NCBI RefSeq assembly: GCF_015751965.1
Contig: NZ_JADOVH010000001.1
Span: 434,001-498,000 of the forward strand
DNA: 64,000 bases
Reading direction: 5' to 3'
Source: Frigoribacterium sp. CG_9.8
Lineage (GTDB): Bacteria > Actinomycetota > Actinomycetes > Actinomycetales > Microbacteriaceae
Below the pieces are notes generated by a model. The model was not told where the DNA came from, did no database searches, and saw only the letters and a list, made by a program, of their open reading frames with translations. The position numbers and the translations under genes are program-made. This document shows, piece by piece, positions 27,371 to 34,826 of the stretch; position 1 is the first letter of the stretch; each line of letters opens with the position of its first letter.

Positions 27371-28057
27371 TCACCCCGGCAGGTATACCACCGTCCAGCC
27401 GCCGGAGGTAGCGCGGTATTCGACTCGGCGGCTCGGTGCGTCCGAGCCGCTGGCCCAAAAGGTCATGCGGGTGGGGCGCACAAGGAACCCGACCCAGGTA
27501 TCGGGCTGCGAGAAGGCGGGCTGCGGGGTGCCGGGCCGACGGGAGTCGTCGGTGTGCTCGCCTGTGTGCTCGGCGGTGTGCTCGCCTGTGTGCTCGGCGG
27601 TGTGCTCGCCCGTGTGCTCGGCGGTGTGCTCGGCGGTGTGCTCGGCGGTGAAGGCTACCCAGCGGTCGCGGCGCTCGTCGTCCGGGTACTGGGCGAACTC
27701 GAAGGTGTTTTGCCAGGCCAGCTGCTGAAGGTACGGCGAGCGTGCAAGGTATGCCGCGGCAATTTCGTGGGCGGGCGCGACCTCTGCGCGGCCCTGCACC
27801 ACGAGTTGCTTCGTGAATCCGGGCCAGAGGAACGTCAACGCGACGGCCGGACGCGCGACGATCGCTGCGGCCTTCCGCGAGAGAGCGTCGGTATGAAAGT
27901 AGAAACCCTCCGAGTCGTACTCGCTCAACAGCACAGTGCGCGCATCGGGTTCCCCGGTGACGCTCACCGTCGCGAGGTTCATCTGCGGGCGCTCCGGCTC
28001 GTCATTGCCCGGCAGCCACTCCCCGACCACATCCCAGGGGTTCTGCGGTTCGTTCAC
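27371..28057 (-). CDS. pdxH: PdxH-like pyridoxamine 5'-phosphate oxidase with repeat insert
   Basis: A 228-aa FMN enzyme of the PdxH family, which oxidises pyridoxine or pyridoxamine phosphate. Visible motifs are NLATVSVTGEPDARTVLL, GFYFHTDALSRKAAAI and the C-terminal WASGSDAPSRRVEYR. Between the two halves of the barrel sits an acidic linker of eight EHT units (AEHT or GEHT), encoded by a 12-bp tandem repeat. The C-terminal R-x-x-Y-R...L-x-P motif of true PdxH is loosely kept (RRVEYRATSGGWTVVYLPG), so function may be changed. It overlaps the creatininase-family gene by 4 bases, and that linkage suggests a role in this operon rather than housekeeping vitamin B6 salvage. Confidence 0.75.
   Translation of the reverse strand: MNEPQNPWDVVGEWLPGNDEPERPQMNLATVSVTGEPDARTVLLSEYDSEGFYFHTDALSRKAAAIVARPAVALTFLWPGFTKQLVVQGRAEVAPAHEIAAAYLARSPYLQQLAWQNTFEFAQYPDDERRDRWVAFTAEHTAEHTAEHTGEHTAEHTGEHTAEHTGEHTDDSRRPGTPQPAFSQPDTWVGFLVRPTRMTFWASGSDAPSRRVEYRATSGGWTVVYLPG
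27551..27650 (-). repeat. 12-bp in-frame minisatellite in the PdxH-like gene
   Basis: Eight units of 12 bp (GCGGTGTGCTCG or GCCTGTGTGCTC on the plus strand) encode the EHT repeats. Alternating A and G variants show repeat-wise exchange. Unit length keeps the frame, so copy number could change without breaking the gene. Confidence 0.85.
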
Positions 28058-28836
28058 GGTTCGTGCCGGAATCGGGCGATCTCCGCGAGGGATGCCACAC
28101 CATCAGCCACCGCGCGCTCGAAGATCGCACGGCCATGTTCGGCCGTCGCTCCGGTCGCGTCGCCGATCACACCCGACGGTCCGAAGTCATTGGAGAGCCA
28201 GCCGAAGCTCACCGCGCCACCGTTGAACTTGATGTATTCCAAATCCGCCATGTGATCGGGAACCCAGCGAGCGGCCTGTGTCATATCCACGAGGTCAGGC
28301 TGCAGGTGCAGGATCATCGACGTCTCCCCGTGCCCGCCGTGTATACCGAAGCCACGCTCATCCGGGCCGTCGAGGCCGTTACCCGCGGTGATTCCGGTGC
28401 CCATCAGGAAGGTGCGCAGTCCGAAGCGTCGGCGCAGTTCTCGCAGAGTAACCTGCAGGAGTGCGATGTTTCCGCCGTGTCCGTTGTAGAAGACGAGCGT
28501 CTTCGCGGGAGTCGCAGCGACCGAACGCCCGATATCCACCACCGTCTGCATGAATGTTTCCCCGGTGAGCCAGATCGTGCCCGGAGCCCAGTGGTGTTCG
28601 TCGGACTTCGTGTAGGCGAGCGGTGGAAGCAGCCAGACGTCCTGGCCGGCGGATGCGGCGGACTCGACGACAGCACGCCCGATCAGGTCGGCCATCAGAA
28701 AGTCCGTCGACAGCGGCAGGTGCGGCCCGTGATGCTCGATCGCGCCGGTCGGCAGCACGAGAATCGAGCGCTCGGTGAGTGCGGCATTCGCGGCCGGCCC
28801 GGACAGGTTGACCAGGTCGCGGGACAGCGAGATCAT
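28054..28836 (-). CDS. Creatininase-family amidohydrolase
   Basis: A 260-aa metal-dependent hydrolase of the creatininase family. Metal ligands are visible at LPTGAIEHHGPHLPLSTD (Glu, His, Asp), NGHGGN and GIHGGHGETSM (Glu). Family members open cyclic amides or act on formamides or small peptides (creatininase, ArfB, MftE). It overlaps the FAD oxidase upstream and the PdxH-like gene downstream by 4 bases each, so all three are one translational unit. The ATG at 28836 begins the domain. The substrate is probably the product of the oxidase, but unknown. Confidence 0.85.
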   Translation of the reverse strand: MISLSRDLVNLSGPAANAALTERSILVLPTGAIEHHGPHLPLSTDFLMADLIGRAVVESAASAGQDVWLLPPLAYTKSDEHHWAPGTIWLTGETFMQTVVDIGRSVAATPAKTLVFYNGHGGNIALLQVTLRELRRRFGLRTFLMGTGITAGNGLDGPDERGFGIHGGHGETSMILHLQPDLVDMTQAARWVPDHMADLEYIKFNGGAVSFGWLSNDFGPSGVIGDATGATAEHGRAIFERAVADGVASLAEIARFRHEP

Positions 28837-30152
28837 GAGACCTTGGCGCCGGTCGACACAGACGGCGTGACGAGTTTGCCGGGATTCAAGAGGCGCTGAG
28901 GATCGGTCGTCGCCGCAAGAGCGGCGGTGCGTTCCGGCTCGAAGTCCACGAACCACTGATGCGGATTGTGGTAGCCGACGCCAAGCGCTGTGAGTTTGTC
29001 GAAGCCCGCGAAGACCTCCGCGGCGCTGGAATAAACGCCGGCGAGCATGCCGATGGGAACCCGGTGCTGCGCTTCGATGTGCAGCATGCCACCGGGATAG
29101 ACCGCGTGCACTTCGTCGATGCGATCGACGAGGGCGTCGCCGCTCACCTCCACGTGGAAGTACCGGTCGGGATAGGCCTTCTGCAGAAATTCGATCGGGT
29201 GGTTGTACGACATCATGCTGATCTGCATCGAGGCCTGAGCACCCTCGCGCACGTCTTCGACCCGTCCACCGGCCGCTTCGACGAGGGCCGTCGCCGCGGC
29301 AACCGTGGAGACGTCGAGGATCGCCCGCAGGCTCGCTCGGTCGGTCGGGATTGCCGGGTCCGGTGGTAACGCGTTGGCGAGTGTTGCGAGATCGGCTGAC
29401 ACCAGTCGGGGAATTGGCTCGAGTCGGCCGATCTCCCTGATTACCGAGATGGCGTGCTCGAAGGTGTCGAAACTCGCGAAGAATCCGCGCCAGTCCTGCA
29501 GCGGCTCGGTCACCACGGTGGCCCGGGCGATGATGCCCGCCGTGCCGTAGGTGTGTACGTAGGGCTGTGCGGCCTCCCCGGCGACGTGCACGAGCGAAGC
29601 ATCCGCAACCGCGTGCACCACGTCGAGCGCGGCGACGAATCCGTCGCTGTTCGAGCCGTGCTTGATCGATCCGGTGCCGCCGGAGCCACCGGAGAGAAAA
29701 CCGCCGACCGAGGAGTTGGCGGTCGAGGGATACATCAAGATCTGCTGGCCAGCCTCGTTGGCTGCCCGCTCGAGCGCAGACATCGACGCGCCAGCCTCGG
29801 CGGTGATGAACCCATCACCGACCTCGGTGATAGCCCGGGCCCGGGACATATCGAGCACAAGACCACCCGCCATCGGGATGGCTTGGCCGTAGTTGCCGGT
29901 GCCCTTGCCTCGCGGAGTGATCGGAATACCGTGGCGTACGGACGCTGCGACAGTCGCGGCGATCAGTTCCGCACTCGCCGGGTAAGCGACGAGCTCGGCC
30001 AGCCCGAGTGGCAGCTGTTCCTTGATCACGGGGGAGAGGTGCGCTCCGTCGGTTGATGCTCTCTGGCGTGCGAGGAGTTCGACACTCACGCCGCGGTCGC
30101 CGAGCAGTTCACGCAACTCGGCTTCGAGGGCGGCAATGGGGGAGTCGTTCAT
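28833..30152 (-). CDS. FAD-linked oxidase (GlcD/VAO type)
   Basis: A 439-aa flavoprotein of the PCMH/VAO superfamily. The FAD-binding half holds ITPRGKGTGNYGQAI, SSVGGFLSGGSGGTGSIKHG (diphosphate loop) and YGTAGIIARATVV. The C-terminal cap ends in RLLNPGKLV, the usual VAO-family end. The electron acceptor (oxygen or a carrier) cannot be read from sequence. It lies between a transporter binding protein upstream and a creatininase-family gene downstream, so it probably oxidises the imported compound before or after ring opening. Confidence 0.85.
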   Translation of the reverse strand: MNDSPIAALEAELRELLGDRGVSVELLARQRASTDGAHLSPVIKEQLPLGLAELVAYPASAELIAATVAASVRHGIPITPRGKGTGNYGQAIPMAGGLVLDMSRARAITEVGDGFITAEAGASMSALERAANEAGQQILMYPSTANSSVGGFLSGGSGGTGSIKHGSNSDGFVAALDVVHAVADASLVHVAGEAAQPYVHTYGTAGIIARATVVTEPLQDWRGFFASFDTFEHAISVIREIGRLEPIPRLVSADLATLANALPPDPAIPTDRASLRAILDVSTVAAATALVEAAGGRVEDVREGAQASMQISMMSYNHPIEFLQKAYPDRYFHVEVSGDALVDRIDEVHAVYPGGMLHIEAQHRVPIGMLAGVYSSAAEVFAGFDKLTALGVGYHNPHQWFVDFEPERTAALAATTDPQRLLNPGKLVTPSVSTGAKVS

Positions 30153-30161
30153 GGTGGTCCT

Positions 30162-30281
30162 TTAGTGAAGCTGACAGTGCATGACCATGCCACTGGTGAC
30201 GACGAAATGCTTCATGAGAAAGCGCTGCCTGGCCAGTCGCGCGGGGCGGGCCATCGTCGTCGTCACCAGTGGGTCACTCAT
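30162..30281 (-). CDS. Possible 39-aa small protein in the catabolic operon
   Basis: A short frame starts 8 bases after the binding-protein stop and ends 9 bases before the FAD oxidase start, filling the gap between them. It encodes a basic peptide starting MSDPLVTTTMARPARLARQR, with several Met, one Cys and His near the end. A perfect 16-bp inverted repeat lies inside it. No good ribosome site is seen, so it may instead be a structured spacer. Function unknown. Confidence 0.3.
   Translation of the reverse strand: MSDPLVTTTMARPARLARQRFLMKHFVVTSGMVMHCQLH
30190..30272. repeat. 16-bp perfect inverted repeat in the operon spacer
   Basis: CCACTGGTGACGACGA (30190-30205) and its exact complement (30257-30272) enclose 51 bases. 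The similarity extends outward with mismatches for another 9 bases on each side. In RNA it would form a long stem between the transporter and enzyme genes, and could stabilise the upstream mRNA or lower downstream expression. Confidence 0.75.
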
Positions 30282-30288
30282 GGGTGGT

Positions 30289-31464
30289 TCAGAATCCGAT
30301 CGTCTTGCTCAGGAACTCGTTGGTGAAGAGGTCGGTCGCCTTGAGACCGGCCTTGGGCGCGGAACCCGTCGCGGTGAACAACGGGGTGTCGATGTCGATG
30401 ACCTTCTGCACGCGGGCCTCATCGAAGTCACCGACGTAGGCGTTGGAGCCGTTCGAGGCGATCTTGAGCTTCTTCATCTGGCTGACTCCGAAGTCTGCGA
30501 CCTTCTCGGAGTAGACCCAGCCGTTGTTGAACGCCGTCACGAGGTCGGCAACCAGCTTGTTGGTCATCGCCGGCTTCGAGATGTAGTCCACGTCGGCCTG
30601 CTGCAGCACGGGTACGAGCTTGGTGAGGCACGGGCTGAGTTTGGTGAGGTCCGCAGATCGCACCGATACTGCCTCCGGGTAGATCGGGTATCCGGTGTCG
30701 TGAATCAGCTGGAAGCTGAGGGGCTTGCCCCAGGCTGAGACCTCGTTCTCGTAAATGTATGGTTCGGCGGTGGCGAAGCCCTGCTGGCCGTCCTTACCCT
30801 TTGCGGTGACGAACTTCGCCGGGCTGCCGTCGTAGGCACCGTCGGTCTGGGCTGCCGGGAGGATTCCCGATCCCTGCAGGTAGCCCATGTAGGCGGCACC
30901 CTGGAAGTAGCGCACGACACCGCCACTGGTCTTGAGTGCGCTGGCCAGGTCCTTGATGGTCTTGACCTTGGGGTAGGTCGCCGGGTCCCACATGATCATC
31001 TGCGGAGAGATGTCGTTTTCGGCGAAGACTGCGGTGGTCGGCAGGCTGGCTGACAGCTGCACGGCTTCGTCGGTGGAGACATAACCGAGGGTGATGTCCT
31101 TGTCTTTATACAGCTCAGAACTCACCGTGGAGAAGCCGATGGCCGGTCCACCGGATCGGATCTCGACCTTTACGCCGGTGGACTTTCCGCCGGAGTAGAG
31201 GTCGCCGCTCACGGACTTCTTGTCGGCGTTGATCACCGGGTTCGGCCCGAGCAGCTCGTAGAGGTGACCGTGGTCCGCCTCGGGGTTCCAGTCGGTCTGG
31301 ATGGTGACGGTGGCCGGGCAGACGCCCGAGAGGTTGACGGCCCCTGCTGCGGCGGTCGGCGCTGTACTGCTGCTCGGGGATGCGCTGGCGCATCCGGACA
31401 GAGCGATCCCTGCAGCGAACACCATGCCGACGGCGATGGTGGAGCGGACTGCTGTTTTGTGCAT
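30289..31464 (-). CDS. ABC transporter substrate-binding lipoprotein (NitT/TauT-like)
   Basis: A 391-aa lipoprotein. The signal peptide ends at the lipobox ALSGC (Cys25), followed by a Ser/Ala/Thr linker. The mature part resembles the NMT1/SsuA/ThiY type of binding protein (VTIQTDWNPEADHGHLYELL). It works with the permease and ATPase encoded just upstream, in the same order. NMT1-type proteins bind pyrimidines, nitrate, taurine or other small organic molecules; here a nitrogen heterocycle is inferred from the neighbouring enzymes. Confidence 0.85.
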   Translation of the reverse strand: MHKTAVRSTIAVGMVFAAGIALSGCASASPSSSTAPTAAAGAVNLSGVCPATVTIQTDWNPEADHGHLYELLGPNPVINADKKSVSGDLYSGGKSTGVKVEIRSGGPAIGFSTVSSELYKDKDITLGYVSTDEAVQLSASLPTTAVFAENDISPQMIMWDPATYPKVKTIKDLASALKTSGGVVRYFQGAAYMGYLQGSGILPAAQTDGAYDGSPAKFVTAKGKDGQQGFATAEPYIYENEVSAWGKPLSFQLIHDTGYPIYPEAVSVRSADLTKLSPCLTKLVPVLQQADVDYISKPAMTNKLVADLVTAFNNGWVYSEKVADFGVSQMKKLKIASNGSNAYVGDFDEARVQKVIDIDTPLFTATGSAPKAGLKATDLFTNEFLSKTIGF

Positions 31465-31533
31465 TAAAACTCCTCGTGTGATGTGTGCTGTGTGAGTGCG
31501 AAGGGTGGTGCGGGTGAAACTCTCTGGGGCGGA

Positions 31534-32388
31534 TCAGCTGAAGTCGTACCACTTGCCGATGGCGAGGCGACCGATCCATCCAAAGAACAGGAAGACCGCG
31601 ACGCCGAGCAGTGAGGCGGTGAGAATTGCGGCGTAGGTTCCCGCTCCGTTGAGCCGGGATGTCGAGACCTGAATCAGCACACCGAGACCGGGAGTACCCC
31701 GCTGGAAGAACTGGTCGCCCACGATGGCGCCAATCACCGACAGCCCGGCAGCGTTACGAAGGCCGACGAAGATCGAGGGGAGTGCGGCGGGGAACTGCAA
31801 CTTGGTGAGCGTCGTCCACCGGCTCGCACCCTGCAGCTTAAAAAGTTCGCGCTGCGCGAGGTCGGTCGACTGCAGTCCGAATAGCGTGTTCGACACCATC
31901 GGGAACACCGAGATCAGCACTGTGACGATCACGCGCGACAGAAACTCGTACCCGAACAGAGCGCCGATCAGCGGAACGAGCGCCAGCACCGGGATGCATT
32001 GCAACACCACCGCATAGGGGTAGAGGGAGCGCTCGACCCACTTGGCCTGCGACATCAGCGTCGCCCAGACCACGCCGATCACGATCGCGATCGTGAGTCC
32101 GGTGAGTGCGACCTGGGCGGAGTTGCCGAGATCCGCAACGAGCTGCGGAGTGAACAGCGGATCGGCGAACGCCGCCTTGATCACCAAATGCGGATAGGGC
32201 ACGAGGAATGCAAGTTGCTGACTGGCGTAGTAGTTCGCCAGCAGGTACCAGAGCCCGACGAGAGCAGCAAGCACCACGACCGGTGGCCACCATAGCGATG
32301 ACCGATGCGCATAGACCCGGTTGATGCGCGCTTGCCGCTGGGACGGATCCGGAATTGCAGCGGATGTCACTTGGGGGGAGAGGGCCAT
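31534..32388 (-). CDS. ABC transporter permease (SsuC/ThiX-like)
   Basis: A 284-aa permease with about six helices. The first is at about residues 35-55 (VVVLAALVGLWYLLANYY), and the EAA loop is QRELFKLQGASRWTTLTKLQFPAALP. The final hydrophobic segment is TASLLGVAVFLFFGWIGRL. The ATG overlaps the stop of the ATPase gene. It belongs to the same transporter as the genes at 30289 and 32388. Confidence 0.9.
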   Translation of the reverse strand: MALSPQVTSAAIPDPSQRQARINRVYAHRSSLWWPPVVVLAALVGLWYLLANYYASQQLAFLVPYPHLVIKAAFADPLFTPQLVADLGNSAQVALTGLTIAIVIGVVWATLMSQAKWVERSLYPYAVVLQCIPVLALVPLIGALFGYEFLSRVIVTVLISVFPMVSNTLFGLQSTDLAQRELFKLQGASRWTTLTKLQFPAALPSIFVGLRNAAGLSVIGAIVGDQFFQRGTPGLGVLIQVSTSRLNGAGTYAAILTASLLGVAVFLFFGWIGRLAIGKWYDFS

Positions 32389-33167
32389 CAGCTGTGCCCC
32401 TCTCGCAGTGCGTGGGAGACTTCGCCGACGAGCTCCGCGAACTCCGCGGTGAAGCGGATATCCGGATCCCGCGGCATCGGGAACGGCACGTCGAAGGTGC
32501 CAACGATCGATCCGGGTCGGCCGGACATCACGACGACCTTTGTCGAGAGGTAGACGGCCTCGGAGACCGAGTGGGTGATGAACAACCCGGCGAACTGCTT
32601 TTCGACGAAGAGCCGAAGCAGCTCATCATTCAGCCGCTCGCGGGTGATCTCATCGAGCGCACCGAAGGGCTCATCGAAGAGGAATAGCTCCGGCTCGAGG
32701 GTGAGTGAGCGGGCGAGTGACGTGCGCATCTTCATGCCACCGGAGAGTTGCTTTGGTAGGTTCTTCTCGAAGCCGCTGAGGCCAACAAGGTCGATCGCCT
32801 CTTGTGCCCGTGCCCGACGCTCCTTCGGCTTCATCCCACCCAACTCGGCAAGCAGTTCCACGTTGTCCTGTACCGTGCGCCACGGCAGGAGTGTCGCATC
32901 CTGGAACACGTAGCCGATGCGTTTCGTGTCGATCTCGGCGATGCCCGCGGAGGCGGTCTCGAGTCCGGAGGCGATGCGCAGCAGGGTGGACTTGCCGCAA
33001 CCGGAGGGCCCGACGACGGTGACGAACTCGCCGCGGTTCACGGTGAGATCAATGCCGCTGAGGGCGATGGTGCCGTTGGGAAACTGCATCGCGACATCGC
33101 GGAAATCGAGCAGTGTGCCGTGGGGTGCGGCGCTGCGAGATGGCTTCGTGAGTGCTGGGGCGGACAT
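32388..33167 (-). CDS. ABC transporter ATP-binding protein (SsuB/ThiZ-like)
   Basis: A 259-aa ATPase. Walker A is GPSGCGKST (residues 53-61), the Q-loop is VFQDATLLPW, the signature is LSGGMKMRTSLARSL, and Walker B is LFLFDEPFGALD. These match the nitrate/sulfonate/pyrimidine transporter subfamily. The start at 33167 has GAGG 11 bases upstream; an ATG at 33176 or a GTG at 33179 would overlap the amidohydrolase stop and are also possible. Second gene of the operon. Confidence 0.92.
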   Translation of the reverse strand: MSAPALTKPSRSAAPHGTLLDFRDVAMQFPNGTIALSGIDLTVNRGEFVTVVGPSGCGKSTLLRIASGLETASAGIAEIDTKRIGYVFQDATLLPWRTVQDNVELLAELGGMKPKERRARAQEAIDLVGLSGFEKNLPKQLSGGMKMRTSLARSLTLEPELFLFDEPFGALDEITRERLNDELLRLFVEKQFAGLFITHSVSEAVYLSTKVVVMSGRPGSIVGTFDVPFPMPRDPDIRFTAEFAELVGEVSHALREGHS

Positions 33168-33175
33168 GCTCAGCA

Positions 33176-34435
33176 TCACCTCGTTTCGGCTAGAAAGGCG
33201 GGGGAATCCACTGCCTGAAGGGGCGTTGCGACATCGTAGGTCACGGTGCTGTGGGCTACGAGACGGCCGGCGTGGATGACGAAGCGGTCCGCGGAGGCGT
33301 TGGCGACGACATCCGAGAGGTTCGTGCCGCGCACCGCGAGCAGCTCGGCGGCCGCACCGACCTCGACCCCGGCGACGGGGAGCGACATGACGGACCGGGC
33401 ACCGGAGCTCACTGCGGCATACGCCTCGTCGAGCGTGAGGTGCCCGGCCGAGACGAGCAGCGACGCGGTCTCGAGTGCATCACTGCGCCCGACCGGGTTG
33501 AATGGATCGCGCACGTTATCGGCTCCGGCCCCGACGCGCACTCCGGCATCCAGCAGCGCACGCAGTGCCGTCAGCCCCCGCGGGGTGCCAACCGGATGCT
33601 GCCAGCCCTGCAGGTAGAGGTTCGTGATGGGCAGCGAGATGATGCCGATGTCGCTTGCGAGCACTTCGACAATCACCGCGGCGAGCTCGTTCGGTTCGAG
33701 GGTGCCGAGGCGCACGCAGTGACCTGCGGATGCCGGCGCCGTCCAGTCGCGCACCAGCCGCGCGTACTCTCCGAGGGTTGGCACGCCGGTGAGGCTCTCA
33801 TCGGTGTGGATGTCGCTGCCGACTCCGCGACGCTCAGCGATGCCGACGAGGCGGCGAAGATCGGCGATCGGATCCTCGGACAGGTGCGGTGCGCCGCCCA
33901 CCAGGTCGACGCCGAGGTCGAGCGCCTCATCGACGTGTTCACTCGGAACAAATGGCCCGGCGAGGGCTACGAGCTCGATGTCCATGAGTCCGCGCAGCTC
34001 ATCGCGCACGCGCACGAGAGCGTGAACCCCGCGCATCGGATCGTCACCGGCGAGCAGATCCACGTGTGTGCGCACGGCGGTGATGCCCTGCCGCAGCAGC
34101 AGCAGGGCGGCCTGCCGGGCCCGATCCGCGATGCTTATCATCGTCATGACCTCGGTGTAGTCATGCCACGACTGGATCGCGAGTTCGAGATCACCCATCG
34201 GTGGATTGATGAGATCCCACGACAGCGCCTTGTCGAGGTGCGCGTGCGGTTCGGCCGGCGCAGCGAGCAGCAGGAAGCCAGTCAGATCAAGGGTGTCCGG
34301 GTTGATCGCAGTGTCGAGTCCGGTTGCGGGCACGATGCTGCTCACCGTGCTGCCGTTGAGCGTGACGTCCACGCGCGATCCGTCGGGAAGTGTCGCATTC
34401 ACCAGCCGGGAGATGTGACGGGGCAGGGATGACAC
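33176..34435 (-). CDS. Amidohydrolase of the cytosine-deaminase (CodA) type
   Basis: A 419-aa amidohydrolase-superfamily enzyme with a complete metal site. His64 and His66 lie in AEPHAHLDKAL, then SDIHTDESL, AGHCVRLG, and the catalytic Asp in GADNVRDPFNPVG. These positions match CodA, which deaminates cytosine and related heterocycles. It is the first gene of the operon and, with the transporter after it, defines a nitrogen-heterocycle theme. The start is GTG at 34435, with GAGGAAGG 9 bases upstream. The exact ring substrate is unknown. Confidence 0.87.
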   Translation of the reverse strand: MSSLPRHISRLVNATLPDGSRVDVTLNGSTVSSIVPATGLDTAINPDTLDLTGFLLLAAPAEPHAHLDKALSWDLINPPMGDLELAIQSWHDYTEVMTMISIADRARQAALLLLRQGITAVRTHVDLLAGDDPMRGVHALVRVRDELRGLMDIELVALAGPFVPSEHVDEALDLGVDLVGGAPHLSEDPIADLRRLVGIAERRGVGSDIHTDESLTGVPTLGEYARLVRDWTAPASAGHCVRLGTLEPNELAAVIVEVLASDIGIISLPITNLYLQGWQHPVGTPRGLTALRALLDAGVRVGAGADNVRDPFNPVGRSDALETASLLVSAGHLTLDEAYAAVSSGARSVMSLPVAGVEVGAAAELLAVRGTNLSDVVANASADRFVIHAGRLVAHSTVTYDVATPLQAVDSPAFLAETR

Positions 34436-34541
34436 GGCGCGACACCTTCCTCGAGCTGCTCGGAGTTTGCGACCATCGCACCGGTGAGTTGGCCGAAAAA
34501 CATGTGAAGAGTTACAGCATCCCTGACCTTAGAGACGCCCC

Positions 34542-34578
34542 ATTTCCGACATGTAACGGCATCGTTTCCATGTGTTAA
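34542..34578 (-). promoter_or_regulatory. GlnR-like nitrogen-control box
   Basis: On the minus strand the sequence reads TTAAC-n5-GAAAC-n6-GTTAC-n6-GAAAT. Actinobacterial GlnR sites follow gTnAC-n6-GaAAC repeated twice, so the last three blocks fit in sequence and spacing and the first is one base short. It lies about 110 bases upstream of the amidohydrolase GTG. Nitrogen limitation would then induce the operon. The rest of the 34436-34826 spacer shows only a weak hairpin near 34800-34830, after the convergently read end of the next gene. Confidence 0.5.
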
Positions 34579-34826
34579 GCCTGCATTCGTCGGTTCGCGC
34601 GCACTCTCGCCGGTCAGAGTGATCACCAGTGATGTGACCGCTGATCACGCCCGAAACAGCGTGGCGGTATCCCGGTCGATGTGTCGACAGATCCGAAGTC
34701 TCACCGCACCAGAGAGGCTCAACCGACGACAACGATATACCTAAAAAATGTGGCTTGTGGAGCTCGCCTGGAGTGCGGACCTACCCTCCCCGTTTTTCAC
34801 CGTGCCGGCCCTTTTTGGGCTGGCTT

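Noticed and set aside
27551-27650. Regular repeats as a CRISPR array
   Set aside because: The units are 12-bp direct tandem copies with no spacers and encode protein in frame.
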